Part shown: positions 1-9,309 of the stretch, one piece after another
Layout of the letters: each line of letters starts with the position of its first letter
Position numbering within the stretch: the first letter of the stretch is position 1
Source: DASPOJ01 sp049790315
GTDB lineage: Bacteria > Acidobacteriota > Terriglobia > Acidiferrales > UBA7541
DNA length: 63,933 bases
Direction of reading: 5' to 3'
Assembly: GCA_049790315.1 (NCBI GenBank)
Contig: JBAQYV010000150.1
Location: 1 to 63,933 of the forward strand
Position numbers and translations under genes: made by a program
Notes under the pieces: model-generated
What the model saw: the letters and a program-made list of their open reading frames with translations, nothing else
Database searches by the model: none
Told to the model about the DNA's origin: nothing

Positions 1-1
1 A

Positions 2-2638
2 GGCGGCGCGCAAGGAGTGGGCGCGCTGTGGGGCGTGCAGCGCGTGTTGCGTCAGCGCATCAATCGCATGCATTACAGTTTTTACGATACGTATGGCAAT
101 TCAATTTTCAACGCGCGACCGTATCCACTGACCGGCGTCGAGACGGCGAAATTGCCTTCGTGGCAAGAGCAATTCGGCGGAAATATCGGCGGTCCGCTGG
201 TGATCCCGCACATTTACAATGGGCGCGACAAAACATTTTTCTATTTGAACTTTGAATCGAACTGGCAGCGCTCGACGCTGAACCAATTTTCGACTGTGCC
301 GACCGCGGCCGAGCGCGGCGGCGATTTCAGCGACGTGGCGAGCAGCAGCACGGGCGGCGCCGTGGCCGCACAGCTTTTCTGCCCGACGCTCAATCCGGTA
401 ACGGGCTGCCCGGCGGGCGCGCCACTGGGAAGTCAGCTTGTGAGTCCGACGACGGGCACGAGCTTGATCAATCCGATCGCGGTGGGCTTGCTGAAATTTG
501 TGCCGCAGGCGAATCTTCCGGGACTCGTCGACAATTTCGAGTTTCAAACGCTGCTGCCATCGGCGACCGATCGGTTCAACGCGCGCGTGAACCACACGAT
601 CTCGCGCAAGCTCAGCATGCAGGTGGTCTACAACTTGAGCGACACGCATTCGCATTCGTACGACGATTTCCCGTCGCTCGAAGGCAATCAGGATACGCTG
701 GGGCAAAGCGTGCAACTTGGGCTAACGCAGAACTGGACGAAGGAACTGATCAATTCGTCGAATCTTTATTTCACGCGCAGCCGGTCGCAATCGCTGAATC
801 TGTTCTCCAATACGGACGATGCTTCGGCCGCGCTGGGCATCGGCGGCGTGTCAACGGATCCGCTGGATTATGGTCTGCCGACGATCAGCCTGACCAACTT
901 CACCGGGATCACGACTCCTCCGCCGTCGTTGCAGCGCAGCCAAACGTGGCGCTTCGTAAATAGTCTGCAGATCTTGAAGGCGAAACACACGGTGACCATC
1001 GGTTACGAAATGCGGCGCGTGGATTCGAATTCGCTGACCGATCCATCGCCCAACGGAGTGTTCACGTTCGACGGACTGCTGACCGCCGAGACGAGCGGGA
1101 GCGGCGGCCAAGTGGCGGGCACCGGATACGACTTCGCCGATTTTCTGCTGGGCTTGCCGCAAGCGACGAGCATTCGCTACGGCACGCCGTCGGTTTATTT
1201 TCGGAATTGGGGCTTCATCGGCTACGCGCAGGACGATTTTCGTGTGAACGCGCACTTCTCTGTGCTGTACGGCTTGCGCTATGAAGCGTTCACGCCGCCC
1301 GATGAACTTTACAACCACATCGCGAATCTCGACGTGAACTCGGATTTCAGCGAAGTCGCTCTGGTGCTACCCGGCGAGACCGGACCATTTCACGGCGCAT
1401 TTCCGGATTCGCTGGTTCGCGGCGATTACGATCATTTTTCGCCGCGCATCGGCTTCGCGTGGAGGCCGACGAATAAATTGCTCGCGGGCAAACACGGCAC
1501 AACGGTGCGCGCGGGCTACGGAATTTTCTACAACGAATCGATTTACCATCAACTGGCCACGGAGATGGCCAACCAGCCGCCATTCGCATTCGCGCAAACA
1601 CTCGAAGCCAGCACAGCTACCCAGCTAACGCTGGCCGATGGATTTCCTACGCAATCGAGCACGGTGGTTCCGAACACCGTGGCCGTGAATCCGAATTACA
1701 AAATCGGCTACGCGCAAATCTGGAACCTGAGCGTCGAGCGCCAGGTGACGACGAACACGGCGCTGGTGCTGACGTACACCGGCACGAAGGGCACGGACCT
1801 CGACATGCTGCTGGGACTTTCCGGCGCGACGAATCTGAACGCCGAGACCGCCGGACAAACCACGACGATCGCGAACGCGCAGGGCTTCACATACGACACT
1901 TCGGGCGCGAATTCGATCTACAACGCGCTGCAAGTGCGCGTGCAAAAACGTATGACGCACGGGCTGATGATCAACGGCACGTACACGTACGGAAAATCCA
2001 TCGACAACGCCAGCACCATCGGCGGCGGCGCGCAAGTGATCGTGCAGGACATCAACAATTTCGAGGCCGAGCGCGGGCTTTCGTCATTCGATGTGCGCAA
2101 TATGTTTCGACTGAATTATTCTTACGCGCTGCCGTTTGGCGATCGCGAGCCGTTCTTTACGCGAGGATGGAAGCGGCGAGCTTTCGGGGATTGGCGCATC
2201 TCCGGCAGCGTCAGCGCGCAGACGGGATCGCCGTACACGGCACAGGTCCACGATCCCACGTGCGAAATTCTGCCGGGCGATTTCTCCGAGCGCGCCGATC
2301 AGGTTGCTGGTTCGGCGCTCCAGGCAAGCGAACGATCGCTTACCGAGTGGTTCAACACCGCGGCGTTCACCGCGCCCACCGGCACGTGCATCGGCGACGC
2401 CGCGCGCAACACCATCATCGGGCCCGGCGGCTTCACCACGAATTTCAGCGTGAATCGAGGAATTCAATTCGGCCGCGATGGGTTGCGGCGCGTGGACCTG
2501 GCGTGGAACGTCACGAACCTGACGAACACGCCGACGTTCTCGGGACTTTCCACCGTGGTCGATTCGGCGACGTTTGGGCGCGTGCTCAGCGCCGGGGCTA
2601 TGCGTACAATGAACTTCACGGCGCGGGTGAACTTCTGA
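2..2638 (+). CDS. TonB-dependent receptor, Oar-like (5' end outside window)
   Basis: This is the C-terminal part, about 878 residues, of an outer-membrane TonB-dependent receptor of the Oar type that is abundant in Acidobacteriota. Such proteins carry an N-terminal carboxypeptidase-regulatory-like domain, a plug and a 22-strand barrel, and are thought to import large substrates with TonB energy. The frame is open to the window edge, so the N-terminal domain lies outside. Early motifs are the plug remnant around NSIFNARPYPL and the FGGNIGGPLVIP and DKTFFYLNFE blocks. Late motifs are LRYE, RAGYGIFYN and a final aromatic strand ending in FTARVNF. The first 20 or so residues are rich in Arg and Gln and do not resemble the usual plug sequence, which could reflect a local frameshift or divergence. 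The stop codon overlaps the next ATG (ATGA), so the two genes are probably co-transcribed. Confidence 0.88.
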   Translation, partial: GGAQGVGALWGVQRVLRQRINRMHYSFYDTYGNSIFNARPYPLTGVETAKLPSWQEQFGGNIGGPLVIPHIYNGRDKTFFYLNFESNWQRSTLNQFSTVPTAAERGGDFSDVASSSTGGAVAAQLFCPTLNPVTGCPAGAPLGSQLVSPTTGTSLINPIAVGLLKFVPQANLPGLVDNFEFQTLLPSATDRFNARVNHTISRKLSMQVVYNLSDTHSHSYDDFPSLEGNQDTLGQSVQLGLTQNWTKELINSSNLYFTRSRSQSLNLFSNTDDASAALGIGGVSTDPLDYGLPTISLTNFTGITTPPPSLQRSQTWRFVNSLQILKAKHTVTIGYEMRRVDSNSLTDPSPNGVFTFDGLLTAETSGSGGQVAGTGYDFADFLLGLPQATSIRYGTPSVYFRNWGFIGYAQDDFRVNAHFSVLYGLRYEAFTPPDELYNHIANLDVNSDFSEVALVLPGETGPFHGAFPDSLVRGDYDHFSPRIGFAWRPTNKLLAGKHGTTVRAGYGIFYNESIYHQLATEMANQPPFAFAQTLEASTATQLTLADGFPTQSSTVVPNTVAVNPNYKIGYAQIWNLSVERQVTTNTALVLTYTGTKGTDLDMLLGLSGATNLNAETAGQTTTIANAQGFTYDTSGANSIYNALQVRVQKRMTHGLMINGTYTYGKSIDNASTIGGGAQVIVQDINNFEAERGLSSFDVRNMFRLNYSYALPFGDREPFFTRGWKRRAFGDWRISGSVSAQTGSPYTAQVHDPTCEILPGDFSERADQVAGSALQASERSLTEWFNTAAFTAPTGTCIGDAARNTIIGPGGFTTNFSVNRGIQFGRDGLRRVDLAWNVTNLTNTPTFSGLSTVVDSATFGRVLSAGAMRTMNFTARVNF

Positions 2639-4956
2639 TGACGCGACGACAGCAGCGGCTTAGAAAACGAAAACTTTCGCGCGCGTTCCTGGCATTTCTC
2701 GCGACGATTTCTCTGGCGGGATTGGCCGCGGTTACGCTGGGCGCGCAGAATACACAGAATTCTCAAACTCAGCAGAGCGCACCGATCGATACCAGCCAAG
2801 CGCCTCCGCCGCCGATTGTGCGGCCACTTGCGAACGGCAAGGGAGTCTTGCGCTCGACCGTGGATTTGGTGCAAATCGACGTGCAGGTGGTGGACCGCGA
2901 CGGCAATCCAGTGAAGGGCCTTAAGCAAGATCAATTTCGAGTGGTTGAGGACGGCAAAGAACAGAAAGTTTCGACGTTCGAATATTTCGACGTGGAAAAG
3001 ATCGAGACCGCAAGCGCGGGGGATACGGCACCCATCACAATTTCGCTCGGCGCCATCGCTCCGCCGGAACAGGTGCAGCAGCAAGTGAAGGATCGGCGGC
3101 TCACCGTGCTGTTCTTCGACATGAGCTCGCTCGAACCCGATCAATTGCTGCGCTCGATTGCCGCCTCCGACAAATTTGTGCGCACGCAGATGACGCCGGC
3201 GGACCTGGTGGGCATCGTGATTTTCGGCAATCAACTGAGTGTGATCGCCGACCTCACGAATGACAAAGCGTTCCTGGAGCGCGCGCTTGCCGCGCTGCGT
3301 CCGGGAGCGGATGCGCAACTCGCGGCTCTGGCCGACGCCGCGGCCCAACCGACGGATTTCACGTCTACCGAGGATACCGACGCCGCGTTCACCGCGGACA
3401 ACACCGAGTTCAATATCTTCAACACGGATCGCAAACTCGCCGCGATCGAAGCTGTCGCCGACATCCTGAAGGATATTCCCGGCCGCAAATCCGTGGTGCA
3501 CTTCACAGGCGGCATCACGCAGACGGGCGAAGAAAATCGTTCGCAATTGCGCGCCGCGACGGATGCGGCGAATCGCTCGAACGTTTCCATTTACACCATC
3601 GACGCGCGGGGGCTGCTGGCCGAAGTTCCCGGGGGCGACGCCACTACGGGCGCGGCTTCCGGAACGGCGATGTTCAGCGGCAATTCGGTTTATACGCAGA
3701 CGCAATCACGAGAGGATTCCCGCGAAACGCTGGCCACGCTGGCGACCGACACCGGCGGAAAATCGTTTTTCGATCTCGGGGATTTCGGAGATGCTTTTCG
3801 TTCGGTGCAGGCCGATGGCACGGGTTACTACCTGGTGGGCTACTACAGCACGGACGGCGCGCGCGACGGCCGGTGGCGCAATGTAAAAGTCAGCGTGGCT
3901 AATCTGCCCGCCGGAAGCCACATCCACTATCGCGAGGGCTACTACGCCGCAAAAGATTTCGGCGTTTACACCACGGAAGATCGGGAGCGCCAACTCGAAG
4001 ATGCGATGAGCTCCGAAACGCCGGTGGTGGAATTGCCGGTGGCCGTCGAAACCGCGGCGTTTCGATTGAACGACACGCAATTCTTCGTGCCCATCGCCGC
4101 GAAGCTGGCTTCGAGCGCGCTGCAATGGGCGCAGAAGAGCGGCCGGCGGCAAACCGCGTTCGATTTCGCGGCGGAAATTCGCGTGGCGAAAACCAATCGC
4201 GTGGTGGGGGCGCTGCGCGACACCATCACGGTGCAGCTCGACACGGCTCGCTTCCAGCAAGTGCAGCAGCAAGCGTTGCTTTATCAGGGCGGCATCATCC
4301 TCGCGCCCGGCGATTACACGCTGAAATTCCTTGCGCGCGAAAATGAATCGGGGCGCATCGGCACATTCGAGGAAAATCTGTCGCTGCCCGCGCCGCAGAC
4401 CAACAAGCTGCAATTGAGCTCGGTGCTGCTCTCAAGCCAACTCGAAACCGTGCACAAAACTTCCGAGGTGAAAACGCAAGCGCTGGCTGAAGACGCGCGC
4501 TTGCAATCTTCACCGCTCGACGTAGAAGGCCAGCGCATCGTGCCGAGCGTCACGCGCGTTTTCACCGACCAGCAAATGCTTTACGTTTTCTTTCAGGCAT
4601 ATCCGCCGGCGAAATCCGATCCGAATGGATTGCGAGCCGGCCTCGTGTTGTTTCGCAACGGCGCGCGCGTGAATCAGACGCCGATGGTCGAGCCTTCCGA
4701 GGTCGATTCCAAAACCGGCGCCGCGTCGTTTCGCATCAGCCTTCCGCTGAACAGCATCGCGCCCGGGCGGTACACATTGCAGGCCGTGGCCGTCGAAGCG
4801 GGCACGCAGCAAGCTGCATTTGCGCGCAACTATTTTGCGCTGCGCCCCGCCGCTCAACCGGCGGCTGCTCCGGTCGCGGCGTCTCCGACATCGCCGCCCC
4901 CAAGTACCCCGGCTGCCCCACCTGCAAGCGTGCCGACTCCGCCGCCAGCTCGCTAG
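2638..4956 (+). CDS. VWA domain protein (VWFA-related Acidobacterial domain)
   Basis: Exported protein of 772 residues. The start at 2638 overlaps the stop of the TonB receptor by four bases and gives a basic N-terminus (MTRRQQRLRKRK) followed by a hydrophobic segment ending near TLGAQN, which looks like a signal peptide. The central part matches the VWA-related domain family seen mainly in Acidobacteriota. It has the block VDRDGNPVKGLKQDQF, then LTVLFFDMSSL at the position of the metal-ion site, and GRKSVVHFTGG and SIYTIDARGL later. The metal motif is incomplete (DMSSL rather than DxSxS). The C-terminal 350 residues are beta-rich without a recognised domain and end in a Pro/Ala-rich tail. 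The role is unknown; pairing with the receptor suggests a periplasmic or surface function. An in-frame extension back to 2167 is open but overlaps the receptor gene and was not used. Confidence 0.85.
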   Translation: MTRRQQRLRKRKLSRAFLAFLATISLAGLAAVTLGAQNTQNSQTQQSAPIDTSQAPPPPIVRPLANGKGVLRSTVDLVQIDVQVVDRDGNPVKGLKQDQFRVVEDGKEQKVSTFEYFDVEKIETASAGDTAPITISLGAIAPPEQVQQQVKDRRLTVLFFDMSSLEPDQLLRSIAASDKFVRTQMTPADLVGIVIFGNQLSVIADLTNDKAFLERALAALRPGADAQLAALADAAAQPTDFTSTEDTDAAFTADNTEFNIFNTDRKLAAIEAVADILKDIPGRKSVVHFTGGITQTGEENRSQLRAATDAANRSNVSIYTIDARGLLAEVPGGDATTGAASGTAMFSGNSVYTQTQSREDSRETLATLATDTGGKSFFDLGDFGDAFRSVQADGTGYYLVGYYSTDGARDGRWRNVKVSVANLPAGSHIHYREGYYAAKDFGVYTTEDRERQLEDAMSSETPVVELPVAVETAAFRLNDTQFFVPIAAKLASSALQWAQKSGRRQTAFDFAAEIRVAKTNRVVGALRDTITVQLDTARFQQVQQQALLYQGGIILAPGDYTLKFLARENESGRIGTFEENLSLPAPQTNKLQLSSVLLSSQLETVHKTSEVKTQALAEDARLQSSPLDVEGQRIVPSVTRVFTDQQMLYVFFQAYPPAKSDPNGLRAGLVLFRNGARVNQTPMVEPSEVDSKTGAASFRISLPLNSIAPGRYTLQAVAVEAGTQQAAFARNYFALRPAAQPAAAPVAASPTSPPPSTPAAPPASVPTPPPAR

Positions 4957-5019
4957 GAAATGTGTAATACTGGGCCGGCAGCCCACGGTTTTGCACTAAC
5001 CTCGAAACAGGAGGTCTAC

Positions 5020-6141
5020 GTGAAGCTCAGAGCTTTCGCGCTTCTTGTGTTTTTATTTGCGGCGCCCGCGGCGTTTGCGCAGGAACCCGCTCGTTGGTCT
5101 GCCGAACAAGCGAACGCGTGGTACGCGCAGCAACCGTGGCTCGTAGGCGCGAACTATGTGCCGTCGGATGCGATCAATCAGCTCGAGATGTTTCAGGCCG
5201 CGACGTGGAATCCGGAGTTGAACGATAAGGAACTCGGTTTGGCGGAAGGCATCGGGATGAACACGATGCGCGTGTTCCTACAGGATCAACTGTGGGAACA
5301 AGACCCCGCGGGATTTACGAAACGTCTTGACGCCTTTCTGACGATCGCTTCGCGACACGGTATCCGGCCGATCTTCGTGCTGTTTGATTCGTGCTGGGAT
5401 CCACAGCCGAAGCTTGGACCACAGCATCCGCCGATTCCGGGCGTGCATAATTCCGGATGGGTGCAGAGCCCGGGCGCAAAAGGAATCTCCGATCCCGCTT
5501 ACGAGCCGAAGCTCGAGGCTTATGTGCGGGGAGTGGTGGGTGCGTTCGCGAACGACAAGCGCATCCTTGCGTGGGACGTGTGGAACGAGCCCGATAATCT
5601 CAACGGCGCTTACAACGCGACGGAAGTCTCGAACAAAGCCGAGTTGGTGGATCGGCTGCTGCCAAAAGCGTTCGCGTGGGCGCGCGCGGAAAATCCGATT
5701 CAGCCGCTCACGAGCGGCGTATGGGGCGACGGCGATTGGTCACATCCAGATCGCGAAAGCGCCACCACCAAAATTCAGCTCGCGGAATCCGACATCATAA
5801 CCTTTCACAATTACGATTGGCCGGAAGGATTCGAGGCGCGCATCAAGGAGCTTCAGCCTTTGGGCCGGCCGATCATTTGCACGGAGTACATGGCTCGCGG
5901 CGCCGGCAGTACGTTTGATAACGATCTGCCGATCGCCAAGCGTTATAACGTCGGCGCAATCAATTGGGGTTTGGTCGCCGGCAAAACGCAGACCTATCTT
6001 CCTTGGGATTCCTGGCAACGTCCGTATGTGCTGGAGCAGCCGAGAATCTGGTTCCACGATATCTTTCGGCAGGACGATACTCCGTATCGACAGCATGAGG
6101 TGGATCTGATCCGGGAGCTAACCGGACGCGGAAATCCGTGA
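5020..6141 (+). CDS. Secreted GH5-like glycoside hydrolase
   Basis: Predicted exported TIM-barrel glycosidase of 373 residues, probably clan A and GH5-like. A GTG start at 5020 is chosen because a strong AGGAGG lies five bases upstream (5009-5014) and a signal peptide follows directly, with likely cleavage after PAAFA near residue 20. The acid/base glutamate is in WDVWNEPD (about residue 190) and the nucleophile glutamate in IICTEYMARG (about residue 289), the expected 100-residue spacing. Further barrel signatures are NTMRVFL, FVLFDSCWD and FHNYDWPEGF. The substrate cannot be told; homologues are annotated as cellulase-family or xylanase-like. It stands alone 63 bases after the VWA gene and may be read with it. 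Confidence 0.83.
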   Translation: MKLRAFALLVFLFAAPAAFAQEPARWSAEQANAWYAQQPWLVGANYVPSDAINQLEMFQAATWNPELNDKELGLAEGIGMNTMRVFLQDQLWEQDPAGFTKRLDAFLTIASRHGIRPIFVLFDSCWDPQPKLGPQHPPIPGVHNSGWVQSPGAKGISDPAYEPKLEAYVRGVVGAFANDKRILAWDVWNEPDNLNGAYNATEVSNKAELVDRLLPKAFAWARAENPIQPLTSGVWGDGDWSHPDRESATTKIQLAESDIITFHNYDWPEGFEARIKELQPLGRPIICTEYMARGAGSTFDNDLPIAKRYNVGAINWGLVAGKTQTYLPWDSWQRPYVLEQPRIWFHDIFRQDDTPYRQHEVDLIRELTGRGNP

Positions 6142-6626
6142 GAAACCCCAGCGGTCTTTCTTCAGGCCTCTTACTATGCATTTTATAGCGTGCGCAAGAT
6201 CGAGGCAAATGTACATGGTTCCATGTATGAAATGCTTTGCATATCATCCCGAGCGAAGACTTCAATAAGGTTAAGCCCTTAATTTGCAATTAATTAACGT
6301 CACCTAAATTTTACCGGCGATTGGGCCCGCGGATGCTCCATAGGCCTGGCATCTTCAAGTTCACTTTCAATCCTGGGTCGACCCGCCACCTCCTGCTGCA
6401 CCAAATCTGGCCTCATGGTCAATTGCTGCGCAATTTGAGCGGTCATAGACTGCGCCAGCTTTAGCGGAGTGTTCCGCGCTAAATCATTCGCCGCGCCCTC
6501 CGGCGAAAATCGTCGTTATTCGATGCGCTCTTGGACGCCCAGCCCGAGACTGCCAGGACACAGAACGAGCACGGGACAACGGCTGCGCCAACGCCGCTGC
6601 CCATTCTCAACGGGTGTGGGGGAACA
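6142..6626. other. Intergenic stretch with a 7-bp inverted repeat
   Basis: No convincing gene was found in these 485 bases. The clearest structure is a perfect inverted repeat, TACATGG-TT-CCATGTA, at 6212-6227, the size of a dimeric repressor site. The surrounding 6170-6310 is lower in GC than the genes and is the most likely place for a promoter of the DUF1111 gene, but no convincing -35/-10 pair was found. The open frame extending the downstream gene back to 6531 has no ribosome site. Confidence 0.4.
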
Positions 6627-7886
6627 ATGACGAAGCGCTTCCTGATTACAGCGGCGATCGCCGCGACATGCACATTGTTCGGGATTGGCATGGTTGTGGG
6701 CGGCCAGGCAATTCCGGAAGCTCCGGCGGGGTTCGACGGGCAAACAAATGGATCGGTGCCGCAGACCACGATGGATGGCGCTGCGGCGATCTTCACCGAG
6801 CTTGAACAACCAACGCCGGACGGATTGGGGCCGGTCTACAACGCCGTGTCGTGTGTGGATTGCCATCAAAGTGTGGCTGTCGGCGGCGCGAGCCAGGTGC
6901 TCGAATTCAGGGCGGGTCATAACGACAACAGCCGGCCGTCGTGGTTCGTGTCACGCAGACACCCATTCGACACGAACGGCAGCACGGGAACATTTGTGGC
7001 GGCCACGGCGATCACAGCCAATGGCACCGCGATTCCCGATCGCTCTCTAATTAATCAGCGCGCGATTTGCGCGGATGCCGTCGAACACTTGACGGACGCC
7101 GACAACATTCGCGCGTCGCGGCTTTCGCTCAGCGTGCTGGGCGACGGGTTCGTTGAGGCCGTGCCGGACAGCACGTTTTTGGCGATCGCGGCGAAGAATC
7201 ATGGCGAGGCGATCCAAGTGCCGGTGCTCGAAGCGAACGGCAGCGTCACGGAAGTCGGTAAGTTCGGGTGGAAAGATCAGCACGCGAGCTTGCTATCGTT
7301 TGCCGGAGACGCTTACGTGAATGAGATGGGCGTGACGAACACATTATTTCCGGACGAATCGACGCTAGTGTGCCAGCCGGCCGGCATGACTTCGCCGAAC
7401 GACAACGACGATGACATCGCGCAGTTCGCAGCTTTCATGCGCGCAACGATGGTACCGCCGCGAGGACCGATCACGCCGGCGGTGATGGAAGGGCAAGCGA
7501 TCTTCGAGCAGATCGGCTGCAACAATTGCCATGTGGAAACATTGATGACGGCGCCCTCCGGAACCGCGATTCACGGCGGCATGATGACGATTTCCGCCGC
7601 GATCGGCGGCAAACAAATCCATCCGTTCGGCGATTACCTGCTACACGACATCGGGACCGGCGACGGGATCGTGCAGAACGGACCCGCGGACACGCAATAC
7701 AAATTGCGGACGATGCCGCTGTGGGGTTTGCGCACGCGCACGCAACTCATGCATGACGCGCAATCGTCAACTTATTCGGACGCGATTGGCCGCCACACGG
7801 GCGAAGCGGCGGGAGAAACATCGAAGTTCAATCAACTTACGCCCGCGCAGAAAAGTCTGTTGTACGCGTTTCTAGGCTCGCTGTAA
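6627..7886 (+). CDS. Di-heme oxidoreductase family protein (DUF1111)
   Basis: Periplasmic c-type cytochrome of 419 residues in the DUF1111 di-heme family, which is distantly related to bacterial di-heme cytochrome c peroxidases; the natural substrate is not known. The ATG at 6627 is preceded by GGGGGA (6618-6623) and begins a typical signal peptide (MTKRFLITAAIAATCTLFG). Two heme-binding motifs are present, CVDCH in the N-terminal third and CNNCH in the C-terminal third. Family blocks seen are LGDGFVEAVPD, FGWKDQHASLLSFAGDAY and NEMGVTN, and the end reads LTPAQKSLLYAFLGSL. It is a single gene facing the two-component operon, with only four bases between the two convergent stop codons. Confidence 0.88.
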   Translation: MTKRFLITAAIAATCTLFGIGMVVGGQAIPEAPAGFDGQTNGSVPQTTMDGAAAIFTELEQPTPDGLGPVYNAVSCVDCHQSVAVGGASQVLEFRAGHNDNSRPSWFVSRRHPFDTNGSTGTFVAATAITANGTAIPDRSLINQRAICADAVEHLTDADNIRASRLSLSVLGDGFVEAVPDSTFLAIAAKNHGEAIQVPVLEANGSVTEVGKFGWKDQHASLLSFAGDAYVNEMGVTNTLFPDESTLVCQPAGMTSPNDNDDDIAQFAAFMRATMVPPRGPITPAVMEGQAIFEQIGCNNCHVETLMTAPSGTAIHGGMMTISAAIGGKQIHPFGDYLLHDIGTGDGIVQNGPADTQYKLRTMPLWGLRTRTQLMHDAQSSTYSDAIGRHTGEAAGETSKFNQLTPAQKSLLYAFLGSL

Positions 7887-7890
7887 GTCG

Positions 7891-9309
7891 CTACTCAGAT
7901 TTGCGGATCGCGCGAAGATCGATGCCGAGCTGTTGGCATTTCTTGTAAAGATGACTGCGCTCAAGGCCGAGAGATTTCGCTGTGTTGGTCATGTGGTGGT
8001 TGTGGCGTCCGAGTTCTTCGATCAACAGCGCGCGCTCGAAAGATTCCACGCGCTCGGCAAGCGTGCCGCCGTTTCCGTCGCGCGAGGCAACCGCTTCCGC
8101 CGCGCCAAACGACGATGACGATGCTGAGGCCGAGCCGGCGCCGGGCAAGGCTTGATCGAGATCGGCGCCCGTGATGGGGTCAGCGGCGGCGATCAGGAGC
8201 AATCGTTCGATTACATTGCGCAATTCGCGCACATTGCCTGGCCACGCATAGCGCGCCAATCCATCCAGCGCCGCGGCATCGAAAGTTTTCGGCCTCCAGC
8301 CATTTTGCACGGCGATTTGCCTTGCGAAGTGAGCCGCAAGCGCGGGGATGTCTTCGCGGCGATCACGCAGCGGCGGCAGGTGAATGGGAAAAACATAGAT
8401 GCGGTGAAATAGATCGGCGCGAAAAGCATTTTGGCGTACGGATTCTTCGAGATCGCGGTGCGTGGCCACCACGACGCGAACGTCAACAATGATCGGCCGG
8501 TCGCCACCGACGCGCTCGATTTCGCCTTCCTCCAAAACGCGCAGCAATTTCGCCTGCATGCCAAGCGGCATGTCTCCGATTTCATCGAGAAAAAGTGTGC
8601 CGCCGGCGGCCTGCTCGAATTTCCCCGTGTGCCGGCCCGTGGCTCCGGTGAACGATCCCTTTTCGTGGCCGAACAATTCGGATTCAATAAGTTCGGTTGG
8701 CACGGCAGCGCAATTGAGCGTAACGAATGGCCCGGCGCGGCGCGGGCTGCGATCATGCAACGTCCGGGCGACGAGTTCCTTGCCCGTGCCGGTTTCACCA
8801 AGAATGGCCACGCGCGTTTCGCTGGCCGCCACGCGGTCAATCTGCGCCATCAACTGTTGCATCACGCGGCCGCTCCACACCAATTCGTGGCGGCCGAGCC
8901 GGCCGCGCAATTCGCGATTTTCAAGTTCAAGCCGCGAAAGTTTCAGGGCATTCTCGACAGTGACTAGCAACTTGTCTGTGGAGATCGGCTTTTCGAGAAA
9001 ATCGAGGGCGCCCAAGCGTGTGGCGCGAACAGCCATTTCGATATTCGCTTGGCCGGAAATCAGGATTACGGGAGTCGCGATGCCTTCGCGCTTCAAATCT
9101 TCCAGAAGCGAAAGGCCATCCTTGCCAGGCATCACTACGTCGGAAAAAATCAGATCGAAGCGCGCGCCGCGCACCAAATCAAGAGCACGCGCGGCACTGT
9201 CGCATACCGTTGCTTCGTGACCAGCGAGGCGAAACGCTCGCGACAACGATGCCAGCGTGTTGGCGTCGTCGTCGATCACCAGAACGTGGGCGTGCGTCGC
9301 CGCCGTCAT
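7891..9309 (-). CDS. Sigma-54 response regulator, NtrX/NtrC type
   Basis: Response regulator of 472 residues in three parts. The receiver domain spans residues 6-120, with acidic pair DDD (13-15) and phospho-acceptor Asp57 in FSDVVMPG. The AAA+ domain spans about 145-375, with Walker A GETGTGKE, the sigma-54 contact loop as GSFTGA (a Ser variant of GAFTGA), Walker B LFLDEIGDM and the arginine-finger region ending in WPGNVREL. A Fis-type helix-turn-helix lies at the C-terminus (HMTNTAKSLGLERSHLYKKCQQLG). It should activate sigma-54 promoters after phosphorylation by the NtrY-like kinase encoded immediately upstream, whose stop codon overlaps its start by four bases. Targets are unknown. Confidence 0.93.
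   Translation of the reverse strand: MTAATHAHVLVIDDDANTLASLSRAFRLAGHEATVCDSAARALDLVRGARFDLIFSDVVMPGKDGLSLLEDLKREGIATPVILISGQANIEMAVRATRLGALDFLEKPISTDKLLVTVENALKLSRLELENRELRGRLGRHELVWSGRVMQQLMAQIDRVAASETRVAILGETGTGKELVARTLHDRSPRRAGPFVTLNCAAVPTELIESELFGHEKGSFTGATGRHTGKFEQAAGGTLFLDEIGDMPLGMQAKLLRVLEEGEIERVGGDRPIIVDVRVVVATHRDLEESVRQNAFRADLFHRIYVFPIHLPPLRDRREDIPALAAHFARQIAVQNGWRPKTFDAAALDGLARYAWPGNVRELRNVIERLLLIAAADPITGADLDQALPGAGSASASSSSFGAAEAVASRDGNGGTLAERVESFERALLIEELGRHNHHMTNTAKSLGLERSHLYKKCQQLGIDLRAIRKSE

Noticed and set aside
2..80. Possible frameshift at the start of the TonB receptor
   Set aside because: None of the three frames gives a clearly better plug sequence, so the frame was kept open to the edge.
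2167..2637. N-terminal extension of the VWA gene
   Set aside because: It overlaps the TonB receptor in another frame. The start at 2638 has the ATGA overlap and a signal peptide.
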